Shown here piece by piece: positions 1 to 6,272 of a DNA stretch of 8,998 nt; position 1 is the first letter of the stretch, and each line of letters opens with the position of its first letter. Source of the stretch: Actinomycetales bacterium (lineage in GTDB: Bacteria > Actinomycetota > Actinomycetes > Mycobacteriales > Mycobacteriaceae). The position numbers and the translations under genes were made by a program. The notes beneath the pieces are model-generated. The model saw only the letters and a program-made list of their open reading frames with translations. It did not search any database and was not told the DNA's origin. Location: positions 1-8,998 of the forward strand of contig DUTZ01000365.1 of the NCBI GenBank assembly GCA_012841845.1. The letters are read 5' to 3'.

Positions 1-267
1 ACCGAGCGGGTTGCGGGTCGCGCCCTGCAGGCCGGCTCCGGCGACGGCGAGCGCGGCGCCCACGAGAACCGCTGTGAGCGTGCGCGGGACGCGGGCCGCG
101 ACCACCGCCTCGTCCATCGTGGCCGCGCCCGTGCCCGGCAGGCCGGTCACGACCTGCCACACCGTCTGCGGGTCCACGGCCCGGGCGCCGACGAACAGCG
201 AGACCGCCGTCGCCGCGGCGAACAGCACCGCGGTGACGAGTGCTGCGAGAAGCATGGTCCGGGGCAT
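1..267 (-). CDS. FecCD-type iron-siderophore ABC transporter permease, N-terminal fragment (runs off window)
   Basis: The 89 codons visible on the minus strand encode the start of an inner-membrane permease of the FecCD (BtuC-like) family, which imports ferric siderophores or related chelates. A hydrophobic first helix lies at residues 5-27. It is followed by the family signature: RVPRT at 59-63, then a small-residue-rich helix from about 64 and QGATRNPLG at 81-89. These match the conserved 'R-x-P-R-x ... G-x-x-x-Q-x-x-x-R-N-P-L' region. The rest of the gene, with the remaining helices of a protein usually about 330 residues long, lies beyond base 1. The chosen ATG is 8 bases after the stop of the binding-protein gene, with no good Shine-Dalgarno sequence, so translation is probably coupled. 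A second ATG four codons later is possible. It should share the iron-box-controlled transcript. The substrate chelate cannot be told. Confidence 0.9.
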   Translation of the reverse strand, partial: MPRTMLLAALVTAVLFAAATAVSLFVGARAVDPQTVWQVVTGLPGTGAATMDEAVVAARVPRTLTAVLVGAALAVAGAGLQGATRNPLG

Positions 268-275
268 CGGGCGGC

Positions 276-1364
276 TCAGCGCCGCTCCGCGGCGGCGACG
301 ATCTCGGGCACGACGTGCTCGAGGGCCCACGGCAGACTCAGCGGCGAAGCGGCCGAGAGGGCGAGGACCTCCTGCTCGTCGGTCTGCACGACCATGCGCC
401 CGGCCTCGACGGCGGGGATGCGCCCGAGGAGCGGGTCACGCTCGATGGCCTCGCGGACGTCCGGGGAGGCGCCGTAGGTGACGAGGATGTCGGAGTCGAG
501 TTCGTCGGCCCGCTCCGGCGACCACGTCACGGAGAACTCGTCGGGCGTGCCACGGGAGGCCTCGGCGACGGCCGGGGACTGGACCATGCCGAGCTGCTCG
601 AGGAAGCGGGGGCGGTTGTCGACGCCGGTGTAGGCGTAGATCTTCTCGGCGGCCGCGGGGTCGACGGTGCCGAAGACGAACGAGGTGCCCCGGATCCCCG
701 GGTGTTCGTCGGCCACCGCCGCGATGCGGCCCTCGACGTCGGCGATCACCTCGTCGGCCCGCTCGGCCAGGCCGAGCGCCTCGCCGACGAGCCGGGTGGA
801 GTCCTGCCAGGCGGTGCCGAACGGCGCGTCGCCCTCGGGCATCGCCACCGTCGGGGCGATCTTGCTCAGCGTGTCGTACTCCTCCGGCGTCATGCCGGAG
901 TAGGCGCCCAGGATGAGGTCCGGCTCGAGCGCCGCGATCGCCTCGGCGTCGATGCCGTCCGTCTCGGAGTACAGCGTGGGCGCCTCGCCCCCGAGTCGCT
1001 CCAGCTCGGCGTCGAACCAGTCGGTGGAACCCGCGGCGTTGGCGCCGAAGGACGCGCGCGGCATGCCGACCGGCACCACCCCGAGCGCGAGCGCGACGTC
1101 GGCGTTGACCCACGAGACCGTGGCGACGCGCGTCGGGGCGGCAGGGATCTCCGTGGTGCCGTACGCGTGGGTGACGGTGCGGGGGAAGTTGCCGGTACGC
1201 TCGACGTCCGTCGAGGCCGATCCCTCCCCGCCGGTGTCGCCGATCGCGCCCGTCGAGCAGCCGGCCACCAGGGCCAGCGCGGCCAGCAGGACCGACGCGG
1301 CGACGAGGACCGACGTGAAAGGGCGGGATCGGGTCAGGCGGGCGGGGCCCGTCGGTGAGGACAT
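276..1364 (-). CDS. Iron-siderophore ABC transporter substrate-binding lipoprotein (FecB/FepB-like)
   Basis: This is a 362-residue extracytoplasmic binding protein that captures a ferric chelate and delivers it to the FecCD permease encoded immediately downstream. Residues 1-36 are a lipoprotein signal: basic start, hydrophobic stretch 18-34, lipobox LVAGC with Cys36 as the lipidated residue. A Ser/Thr/Gly-rich spacer leads to the class III (TroA/FepB-type) fold. The typical opening is 'IPAAPTRVATVSWVNADVAL' at about 73-92, then ALGVVPVG, then 'IAALEPDLILGAYSGM', which corresponds to the family's 'I-x-x-L-x-P-D-L-I' segment. The C-terminal lobe ends with an ALEHVVPEI helix. Length is normal for Gram-positive members. 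The ATG is supported by GGAG five bases upstream. An IdeR box centred 48 bases upstream predicts repression when iron is plentiful. The exact siderophore is unknown. Confidence 0.93.
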   Translation of the reverse strand: MSSPTGPARLTRSRPFTSVLVAASVLLAALALVAGCSTGAIGDTGGEGSASTDVERTGNFPRTVTHAYGTTEIPAAPTRVATVSWVNADVALALGVVPVGMPRASFGANAAGSTDWFDAELERLGGEAPTLYSETDGIDAEAIAALEPDLILGAYSGMTPEEYDTLSKIAPTVAMPEGDAPFGTAWQDSTRLVGEALGLAERADEVIADVEGRIAAVADEHPGIRGTSFVFGTVDPAAAEKIYAYTGVDNRPRFLEQLGMVQSPAVAEASRGTPDEFSVTWSPERADELDSDILVTYGASPDVREAIERDPLLGRIPAVEAGRMVVQTDEQEVLALSAASPLSLPWALEHVVPEIVAAAERR

Positions 1365-1369
1365 GTGCG

Positions 1370-1373
1370 CTCC
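1370..1373 (-). promoter_or_regulatory. Ribosome binding site of the binding-protein gene
   Basis: GGAG on the minus strand lies five bases before the ATG at 1364. It fixes the start of the siderophore-binding lipoprotein and agrees with the signal peptide beginning there. Confidence 0.7.
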
Positions 1374-1402
1374 GATGCGTCTCTGGCGTTTCCGGTGAGA
1401 GT

Positions 1403-1421
1403 TTAGGTTTGGCTAACCTAA
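1403..1421. promoter_or_regulatory. IdeR/DtxR iron box
   Basis: The plus strand reads TTAGGTTTGGCTAACCTAA, which differs at one position from the 19-bp consensus TTAGGTTAGGCTAACCTAA known for IdeR and DtxR of mycobacteria and corynebacteria. Symmetry extends one more base pair each side (1402-1422), with one mismatched pair in total. It sits between the divergent siderophore-binding gene (48 bases from its ATG) and the YjbR-family gene (71 bases from the likely ATG). At that distance an Fe(II)-loaded repressor would cover the promoter of the uptake operon. Whether it also governs the rightward gene is open. The match is seen directly; regulator identity is from knowledge of the family, and no regulator gene is in the window. 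Confidence 0.9.
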
Positions 1422-1482
1422 ACCGGGCGCAACACTAGAGCGCGCGGGAGGCGTGCGCAAGGGCCCCGGTACCGTCGTCGAC

Positions 1483-1869
1483 ATGGACGGGCGGGAACTG
1501 CAGCACCGGGCCGCGATGCGGGCCCGGGAGCTCCCGGCGATGACGCTGGAGTTCCCGTTCGGCCCGGACTACGACGTGTTCAAGGTCCGCGGCAAGATGT
1601 TCATGTTCCACACCGTGCTCGGTGACGAGCCCGTCGTCGTCCTCAAGGCCCTGCCCTCGGACTCCCTCGCGCTGCGCCAGGCGCACGCCGACGTCACGCC
1701 CGGCTACCACATGAACAAGCGGCACTGGATCACGCTGCACCCGGGCGGCACCCTCACCGGCGGGATGGTCGACGAGCTGGTGACCGAGTCCTACGTGCTC
1801 GTCGTGGAGAAACTGCCGCGGGCGCAGCGGCCGGTCGAGCCCCACGCCTTCGGCCGCGGGCAGCGCTGA
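1483..1869 (+). CDS. MmcQ/YjbR family protein
   Basis: This is a 128-residue protein of the MmcQ/YjbR family, a small cytoplasmic alpha/beta fold related to CyaY and often labelled DNA-binding; its molecular function is not settled. Family features are clear: PFGPDYDVFKVRGKMF at 25-40, VVLKALP at 52-58, PGYHMNKRHWITL at 73-85, and the C-terminal ELVTESYVLVV strand-helix at 98-108. Length is typical. I chose the ATG at 1483 because the family begins close to this point. A GTG at 1453 would add ten residues, and the GGGAGG before it is only one base away, too close to work well. No Shine-Dalgarno precedes 1483, so a leaderless or short-leader mRNA is possible. It diverges from the iron-uptake operon across the IdeR box, so iron control is possible but unproven. 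Confidence 0.85.
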   Translation: MDGRELQHRAAMRARELPAMTLEFPFGPDYDVFKVRGKMFMFHTVLGDEPVVVLKALPSDSLALRQAHADVTPGYHMNKRHWITLHPGGTLTGGMVDELVTESYVLVVEKLPRAQRPVEPHAFGRGQR

Positions 1870-1904
1870 GTTGTCAGCGCTGAGTTGTCAGCAGGTCAGC
1901 AGGT
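1861..1904. repeat. Back-to-back short tandem duplications at a convergent gene end
   Basis: CAGCGCTGAGTTGT occurs twice in direct succession (1861-1874 and 1875-1888), followed at once by CAGCAGGT twice (1889-1896 and 1897-1904). The first 14-bp unit contains the stop codon of the YjbR-family gene. The last 8-bp unit contains the final codons of the convergent membrane-protein gene. The pattern looks like replication-slippage duplications tolerated in a gene end. There is no stem with a T-tract, so it is not a recognisable intrinsic terminator. Confidence 0.8.
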
Positions 1905-2651
1905 GACGAGCTGGTCGGGGTCGCTCGTGGTGTCGAGCCACCGGCCGTACGCGTCCCCGCCCGTGGCGCGCACGTCGGCGCACAGCTCGGCCTTCGAGTA
2001 GCCGGAGGGACGGTAGACCGCGTAGATCACGTTGCCGCTGGGGTCCCGCTGCCGCAGCGACGGGCAGGACTGGTCCGTGCGCAGGTACGAGGCCCCCGGG
2101 TTCCGCGCCAGCGCCGAGGAGACCTCCTGCTCGTACTGACCCGGCGTGACCGCCGAGTAGAGCACGACGATCCCCCGCCCGTCACAGGCCGGTCGCGTCA
2201 TCGGCACCGAGAGCCCCAGGTCACCGGGCACCGCGCCCGTGGTCGGGGTGGAGGTGCTCGTCTCCGTCGGCTCCGAGGTCGGTGACGACGACGAGGTCGC
2301 CCCGGTCTCGGTGGTCGGCGAGGCGCTGGTCGGCGAGGCCTGGCTCGTCACCGTCTCCTCCGCCGGTTGCTCGGTCGTGGTGTCCGCCGCGGCCACGGTC
2401 CCGGGGTCGTCGGACCGGGTCAGCATGTAGCCCACCACTCCGCCCACCGCCACGACGAGGACGACGACGAGGCCCACCAGCGCCCAGATGATGCCGTTGC
2501 CCCCGGAGCCGTCGGCGCCCCCGCCGTACGGGTTCCCCGCCCAGTCACCGCCGTCGTTCCAGCCGCCACCGTCATTCCAGCCGGCGCCGTCGTCCCAGCC
2601 CCGGCCGTCGCCGGCCCCTCGGGTCCAGTCGCCCTGCCACGAGTCGGACAT
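1896..2651 (-). CDS. Single-pass membrane protein with Trp/Gly/Asp-rich tail and four-cysteine ectodomain
   Basis: This is a 251-residue protein of unknown function. Four segments are visible. Residues 1-53 form a cytoplasmic tail rich in Gly, Asp and Trp, with a repeated GWxDGG unit. Residues 54-77 are one hydrophobic helix. Residues 78-142 are a flexible linker of Ser, Thr, Pro and Glu, typical of cell-wall-spanning segments. Residues 143-251 are a compact outer domain with four cysteines (156, 196, 224, 251), enough for two disulfides, the last being the C-terminal residue. From memory, this outer domain (PACDGRGIVVLYSAVTPG at 154-171, then SCPSLRQ, then YAVYRPSGY) resembles extracellular tails of some actinobacterial serine/threonine kinases, but no kinase domain is present. 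The ATG has a strong GGAGGGGAG five bases upstream. The same frame stays open far upstream, but that part is antisense to other genes. Linker and anchoring suggest an envelope sensor or binding role; this is inference. Confidence 0.85.
   Translation of the reverse strand: MSDSWQGDWTRGAGDGRGWDDGAGWNDGGGWNDGGDWAGNPYGGGADGSGGNGIIWALVGLVVVLVVAVGGVVGYMLTRSDDPGTVAAADTTTEQPAEETVTSQASPTSASPTTETGATSSSSPTSEPTETSTSTPTTGAVPGDLGLSVPMTRPACDGRGIVVLYSAVTPGQYEQEVSSALARNPGASYLRTDQSCPSLRQRDPSGNVIYAVYRPSGYSKAELCADVRATGGDAYGRWLDTTSDPDQLVTC
2548..2601 (-). repeat. Three 18-bp tandem repeats encoding the Gly-Trp-Asn/Asp tail
   Basis: Three consecutive 18-base units (2548-2565, 2566-2583, 2584-2601 in plus coordinates) share the pattern CC-CCGTC-TTCCAGCC with a few changes. 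On the coding strand each encodes a six-residue GW(N/D)DGG-type unit of the cytoplasmic tail of the membrane protein. Preserved reading frame and residue pattern suggest selection for the repeat in the protein, with copy number likely variable between strains. Confidence 0.8.
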
Positions 2652-2735
2652 CCCCACTCCCCTCCGGACCGGGTTCGCCAACCGATCCCCCGAATACCCG
2701 CCTATCGTAGTGACCCCCACCGACAGGAGCAGCAC
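2652..2735. promoter_or_regulatory. Divergent intergenic region with possible overlapping -10 elements
   Basis: These 84 bases separate the leftward membrane-protein gene from the rightward PH-domain gene, so both promoters should lie here. The least GC-rich spot is at 2703-2709. It reads TATCGT on the plus strand and TACGAT on the minus strand, each four of six to a TATAAT-type -10 box. No convincing -35 was found for either. Shine-Dalgarno sequences flank the region: GGAGGGGAG (2657-2665, minus) and AGGAG (2725-2729, plus). The promoter reading is weak inference from position and composition. Confidence 0.35.
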
Positions 2736-3113
2736 ATGACCTCGGCCGTCGCCAACATCGCCCAGTGGACCTTCGTCGCGGAGTGCCCCATCCCACAGGA
2801 CATCGGCCCGATCCTGGTCGACGGCGAGCAGCCCATCGCCGCGTACAAGACCTTCCGGGACTCGGCGATCTTCACCACCAAGCGGCTGATCGTCCGCGAC
2901 GCCCAGGGACTCACCGGCAAGAAGGTGGAGATCTATTCGCTGCCCTACAACGCGATCAGCATGTGGTCGTCCGAGAACGCCGGGCGCATGCTGGACTTCA
3001 ACGCCGAACTCGAACTGTGGACGCGGGCCGGCCACATCAAGATCAACCTCGGCAAGGGGATCGACATCCGTAGGCTTGATCACCTGATCTCGCACGTGGT
3101 CCTCAACGGATAG
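2736..3113 (+). CDS. Bacterial PH-domain protein (bPH_1, formerly DUF1696 type)
   Basis: This is a 125-residue soluble protein made almost entirely of one bacterial pleckstrin-homology domain. The family pattern is well kept: ILVDGEQPIAAYKTFRDSAI at 26-45, TTKRLIVRD at 47-55, TGKKVEIYSLPY at 59-70, then WSSENAG and LDFNAELELWTRAGHIKINL. The last part is the usual run of strands before the closing helix. There is no signal peptide or membrane helix. Bacterial members form ring-like oligomers in known structures, but their ligand and cellular role are mostly unknown. The start is fixed by AGGAG six bases before the ATG. It is the first gene of a tightly packed run with the phosphodiesterase (13-base gap) and alanine dehydrogenase genes. 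Confidence 0.92.
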   Translation: MTSAVANIAQWTFVAECPIPQDIGPILVDGEQPIAAYKTFRDSAIFTTKRLIVRDAQGLTGKKVEIYSLPYNAISMWSSENAGRMLDFNAELELWTRAGHIKINLGKGIDIRRLDHLISHVVLNG

Positions 3114-3126
3114 GGAGAGTGGGGGC

Positions 3127-4281
3127 ATGTCCGCACTCCCCGCCGCCCCCTCCGACCACTCGCTCGCCGACGTCATGCCGTCCGTGGCCTCCGCGCTCGG
3201 CGTGGACATCCGCAACCCGCTGGGTCTCGAACCCGCCGGCGACGCCGTGCTGGTGCTCGTCGACGGGCTCGGTGCGGAGCTCATCCGCGCGCACGCCGAG
3301 GACGCGCCCACCCTGTCCGCCCTGGCCACCCGCATGATCAGCGCGGGCTTCCCCGCCACCACCGCCACGAGCCTGACGAGCCTGGCGGTGGGCGCCCCCT
3401 GCTCGCGGCACGGGATCGTGGGCTACAGCTTCCGCCTGTCCCCCGACGGCGGCGGGCCGCCCACCACGTTCAACCCGCTGCGGTGGACCCTCGGCGCCGC
3501 CGACGGCCCCTCCGCGCTGGACGCCTTCCCGCCGCGCGAGGTCCAGTCCCGGCCGAGCCTGCTCGAGGTCCTCGACGTCGAGGGCGTCGGGGTCCACTAC
3601 GTCATGCGCCCCGAGTTCCGGGACTCCGGACTCACCCGCGCCGCGTTCCGGGCGGCCGGCACCCTGCGGCCGGCGGTCTCCCTCGACGAGGTCCGCGACG
3701 GGGTCCTCGACGCGGTGGGTGTCCCCTCGCGGACCCGTCGGTTCGTCTACGCCTACTACGGCGACCTCGACCTCATCGGCCACATCCACGGCCCCGGGTC
3801 GCCGGAGTGGCGGCGGTCGCTGCGCGAGGTGGACGCGTTCGTGGCCGGCCTCGCCACCGATCTGCCCCGCGACTGCGCCCTCGTCGTCACCGCCGACCAC
3901 GGCATGGTGGCCGCGGAGACCGTTGTGGACCTGGACGCGCACCCGACGCTCTCCACAGGTGTCGAGCACATCGCCGGGGAGGCCCGCGTCCGTCACGTCT
4001 ACGCCCGGCCCGGGGCCGACGGCGACGTCCTCGCGGCGTGGCGCGACGGGCTGGCCGGTCGGGCCCGGGTCCTCGACCGGGAACAGGCGCTGGACGAGCG
4101 GCTCTTCGGCCCCGGCACCGAGCACGCGGACCGGATCGGCGACGTGGTGGCCGTCGCCACGGGAGGGGTGGTCCTCGCCCGCACCGAGGCCGAGCCGATG
4201 GAGTCGTCGATGGCCGGGCACCACGGGGCGAACACCGCGGCGGAGCAGCATATACCCTTGATCGTTCGAGAACGGGCGTAG
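3127..4281 (+). CDS. Alkaline phosphatase superfamily hydrolase (type I phosphodiesterase/nucleotide pyrophosphatase)
   Basis: This is a 384-residue metal-dependent phosphodiester or pyrophosphate hydrolase of the alkaline phosphatase superfamily. The expected two-metal site can be followed along the chain. Asp46 lies in VLVLVDGLG. The Thr79 nucleophile is in GFPATTAT, the FPxxT motif. Asp215 and His219 lie in GDLDLIGHIHG. Asp257 and His258 are in VVTADHGM. His366 is in GHHGAN near the end. Typical motifs between them include the SRHGIVGY segment at about residues 97-104. No signal peptide is obvious, so it is probably cytoplasmic. Substrate, whether nucleotide, nucleotide-sugar or lipid headgroup, cannot be read from the sequence. 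GGGAGAG overlapping the preceding stop, seven bases from the ATG, sets the start. It lies between the PH-domain gene and ald, probably in one transcript. Confidence 0.93.
   Translation: MSALPAAPSDHSLADVMPSVASALGVDIRNPLGLEPAGDAVLVLVDGLGAELIRAHAEDAPTLSALATRMISAGFPATTATSLTSLAVGAPCSRHGIVGYSFRLSPDGGGPPTTFNPLRWTLGAADGPSALDAFPPREVQSRPSLLEVLDVEGVGVHYVMRPEFRDSGLTRAAFRAAGTLRPAVSLDEVRDGVLDAVGVPSRTRRFVYAYYGDLDLIGHIHGPGSPEWRRSLREVDAFVAGLATDLPRDCALVVTADHGMVAAETVVDLDAHPTLSTGVEHIAGEARVRHVYARPGADGDVLAAWRDGLAGRARVLDREQALDERLFGPGTEHADRIGDVVAVATGGVVLARTEAEPMESSMAGHHGANTAAEQHIPLIVRERA
4251..4274 (+). promoter_or_regulatory. Possible internal promoter or operator ahead of ald
   Basis: The last codons of the hydrolase gene include an unusually AT-rich patch. 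TATACC at 4251-4256 (four of six to TATAAT) ends 35 bases before the ald ATG. It is followed by CGTTC-GA-GAACG (4263-4274), a 5-bp inverted repeat with a 2-base centre. The position would suit a -10 box and an operator allowing ald to be transcribed separately, as its induction by alanine in other actinobacteria might require. No clear -35 is visible and the bases also code, so this is tentative. Confidence 0.25.
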
Positions 4282-4291
4282 AGAGGACGAC

Positions 4292-5413
4292 ATGCGCATC
4301 GGCATCCCCGTGGAGGTCAAGGACAACGAGCACAGGGTCGCGATGACCCCGGACGGGGTCCACGAGCTGGCCCGGGCCGGTCACGAGGTGCGGGTGGAGG
4401 CCGGGGCGGGGTCGGGGTCGAGCTTCGACGACGACGCGTTCGCCGAGGCCGGGGCCACGATCGTCGACGACGCCGACGAGCTCTGGGCGTGGTCCGAGCT
4501 CGTCCTCAAGGTCAAGGAGCCCGACCCCTCCGAGTACCACCGGCTCCGCCGGGGCCTGGTCCTGTTCACCTACCTCCACCTGGCCGCGGACGAGCGGACC
4601 ACCCGGGCGGTGCTCGACAGCGGCGTCACCGCCGTCGCGTACGAGACGGTCACGGGCGCCGGGGGCGGGCTGCCGCTGCTCAACCCGATGTCCGAGGTCG
4701 CCGGCCGCCTCGCCACGCAGGTCGGCGCCAACTACCTCATGCGCGCGGCCGGCGGCAGCGGCGTGCTCATGGGCGGCATCCCCGGCGTGCGGCCCGCGCG
4801 CGTGACCGTGATCGGCGGCGGGACGTCCGGCTCCGAGGCGGCGTACGTGGCCGCCGGCATGGGCGCGGAGGTGACGATCCTCGACATCTCGGTGGACCGG
4901 CTGCGCCTGCTCGACCAGCGCTACCCCGGCATGTTCCGCACCCTGGCGTCCAACGAGCGCGAGGTCGCCCGGTGCGTGGCCGACTCCGACCTGGTGATCG
5001 GCGCCGTGCTCGTGCCCGGCGCCAAGTCGCCCACCCTGGTGACCTCGGAGATGGTCGCGCGCATGCGCCCCGGATCGGTCCTCGTGGACATCGCGATCGA
5101 CCAGGGCGGCTGCTTCGAGGACTCCCGGCCCACCACGCACAGCGACCCGGTCTTCACCGCGCACGGCGCCACGTTCTACTGCGTGACCAACATGCCGGGC
5201 AGCGTCCCGCAGACGTCCACCCAGGGCCTCACCAACGTCACGCTCCCCTACGTCCAGCGGCTGGCCGGGGACGGGTGGCGTGCGGCCATGCGCGCGGACG
5301 CCGGCCTGGCCGCGGGGCTCAACGCCCACGAGGGCGTCCTCACCAACACGGGGATCGCCGAGGCCCACGGCCTCGCCGAGGTCGTCACGCCCGCCGAGGC
5401 CATCCGCGACTGA
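4292..5413 (+). CDS. ald: Alanine dehydrogenase
   Basis: This is a 373-residue NAD-dependent L-alanine dehydrogenase (EC 1.4.1.1), a cytoplasmic enzyme that interconverts alanine with pyruvate and ammonia, also linked to glyoxylate reduction and redox balance in mycobacteria. Length matches the family. All key residues known from the Mycobacterium tuberculosis enzyme fall at the same numbers: Arg15 in EHRVAMTP, Lys75 in KVKEP, His96 in TYLHLA, Asp198 at the end of the second Rossmann strand (TILD), and Asp270 in DIAIDQGG. The nucleotide loop reads GGGTSGSEA at 175-183. PMSEVAG at 132-138 and TNMPGSVPQTST near 296-307 are family signatures. The ATG follows GAGAGG by five bases and lies 10 bases after the hydrolase stop, pointing to an operon. 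No AldR-type regulator gene is in the window. Confidence 0.97.
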   Translation: MRIGIPVEVKDNEHRVAMTPDGVHELARAGHEVRVEAGAGSGSSFDDDAFAEAGATIVDDADELWAWSELVLKVKEPDPSEYHRLRRGLVLFTYLHLAADERTTRAVLDSGVTAVAYETVTGAGGGLPLLNPMSEVAGRLATQVGANYLMRAAGGSGVLMGGIPGVRPARVTVIGGGTSGSEAAYVAAGMGAEVTILDISVDRLRLLDQRYPGMFRTLASNEREVARCVADSDLVIGAVLVPGAKSPTLVTSEMVARMRPGSVLVDIAIDQGGCFEDSRPTTHSDPVFTAHGATFYCVTNMPGSVPQTSTQGLTNVTLPYVQRLAGDGWRAAMRADAGLAAGLNAHEGVLTNTGIAEAHGLAEVVTPAEAIRD

Positions 5414-5509
5414 ACCGGCCGGGTGCCGCCGATCAGGCCGCGCGCGGGTCGCGGACGCGCCGGAGAGTGGAGTCCGAGTCGTCGGGGCGGGCGAGCTCCC
5501 GGGGCGACG
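5414..5509. other. Intergenic region between convergent ald and TetR genes
   Basis: These 96 bases are GC-rich and hold no recognisable gene. A short GCGCG...CGCGC pairing around 5430-5460 could form a hairpin, but no T-tract follows on either strand, so no intrinsic terminator is called. Termination of the two converging transcripts may be Rho-dependent or overlapping. Confidence 0.5.
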
Positions 5510-6154
5510 TCATCGCCGGTCGGGCTCCTCCGCGACGCCGAGGACGGCGACGGAGGCGGACACGCAGTAGTCGACGAGCCGCTCCCGGTCGGTGTCGACG
5601 CCGCCGAACGTCCAGGCGATGAACACCGAGGCCAGCGCGCCCGAGAGGTAGGCGATCTCGAGGTCCGCCACCTCCCGCGGGGCGGCCCGGCCCACGACGA
5701 GCGACCGGACGGTCCCCACGAAGGTCGCCATCGAGACGGTGGCGTGGGCGCGCAGTCGCTCGTCGCGCATCGGCACACGGAACAGGATCGCGGCGATCCC
5801 GGGCTCCCGCTCGACCACGGCGACCACGGCCTGGAAGACCGGGCGCAGCCGGTCCGTCACGGTGACCTCGCCCCCCGGCTCCCGCCCGACCCGCTCCACC
5901 ACGGCATCGACGACCTCACGGAGCTCGCCCATGCCCGCGTCGTGGGTCGCCGCGAGCAACGCGTCCATGTCCGGGAACAGCTCGTAGAGGTGCCGCGGGC
6001 CGACGTTGGCCGCCCGGCACACCCCCCGGATCGTCGGGGGCCGGTCGGGCTCGGTGGCGAGGAGACCGAGGCAGGCGGCGACGAGGCGTTCGCGCCGGTC
6101 GGCCACCCGATCCGCCGCGGACGTCCCCCGCCACGTCCCCGTCGCGTCGCTCAT
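5510..6154 (-). CDS. TetR family transcriptional regulator
   Basis: This is a 214-residue one-component repressor-type regulator. The N-terminal DNA-binding domain covers about residues 17-67. Helix 1 is at 18-33, and the helix-turn-helix TIRGVCRAANVGPRHLYELF at 41-60 ends in the LYxxFPDMDALL motif typical of the family. The rest is an alpha-helical ligand-binding and dimerisation region with no readable ligand. The start is either ATG at 6154 or GTG at 6160, two codons upstream. GGAGGAG (6164-6170) leaves 9 bases to the ATG and 3 to the GTG, so ATG is preferred. The gene diverges from the dehydrogenase-lipoprotein-CDF cassette, the usual layout for a TetR regulator and its target, and candidate operators lie between them. 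It probably also represses itself. Confidence 0.93.
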   Translation of the reverse strand: MSDATGTWRGTSAADRVADRRERLVAACLGLLATEPDRPPTIRGVCRAANVGPRHLYELFPDMDALLAATHDAGMGELREVVDAVVERVGREPGGEVTVTDRLRPVFQAVVAVVEREPGIAAILFRVPMRDERLRAHATVSMATFVGTVRSLVVGRAAPREVADLEIAYLSGALASVFIAWTFGGVDTDRERLVDYCVSASVAVLGVAEEPDRR

Positions 6155-6163
6155 CGTCACGGT

Positions 6164-6170
6164 CTCCTCC
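6164..6170 (-). promoter_or_regulatory. Ribosome binding site deciding the TetR start
   Basis: GGAGGAG on the minus strand is 9 bases from ATG 6154 and 3 bases from GTG 6160. Using only the first five bases (GGAGG) gives a 5-base spacing to the GTG, so the GTG cannot be excluded. Confidence 0.6.
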
Positions 6171-6187
6171 GATCACCCGGTCCGTGC

Positions 6188-6245
6188 GACCGTACCGCGC
6201 CCCCGCCGCCCCACCGGATGCGGTACCGACACGCCGGCCATACCG
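6188..6245. promoter_or_regulatory. Candidate TetR operator cluster (TACCG elements)
   Basis: Three related elements lie in the divergent gap: CCGTACCG (6190-6197), the perfect 8-bp palindrome CGGTACCG (6221-6228), and CCATACCG (6238-6245). The first two also form an inverted pair, GTACCGC (6192-6198) and GCGGTAC (6220-6226), with a 21-base spacer. Their place between a TetR gene and its divergent neighbour makes them candidate binding sites. Short GC-rich palindromes arise by chance in such DNA, so this is inference. Confidence 0.4.
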
Positions 6246-6272
6246 TTCGGGGCACGAGCGACTCACGCACCA

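Noticed and set aside
240..1358. A 372-codon plus-strand open frame opposite the siderophore-binding gene
   Set aside because: Composition is that of a shadow frame; the minus strand has a lipobox, a ribosome binding site, the iron box and clear family motifs.
2652..3368. An upstream extension of the membrane-protein reading frame on the minus strand
   Set aside because: The extension is antisense to the PH-domain and hydrolase genes, has shadow-type composition, and the ATG at 2651 has a strong ribosome binding site and a sensible N-terminus.
4263..4274. Reading CGTTCGAGAACG as a LexA/SOS box
   Set aside because: The actinobacterial SOS box has the pattern TCGAAC-N4-GTTCGA; here the arms are in the opposite order and spacing, so it does not match.
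3887..5368. A 493-codon open frame on the minus strand opposite ald and the hydrolase end
   Set aside because: High-GC genomes leave the antisense frame open. It has low-complexity His/Gly/Arg/Asp composition and no family motif, while the plus strand encodes a textbook Ald.
5425..5465. A possible hairpin terminator between ald and the TetR gene
   Set aside because: Only a five-base GCGCG/CGCGC pairing in generally GC-rich DNA, with no T-tract on either strand.
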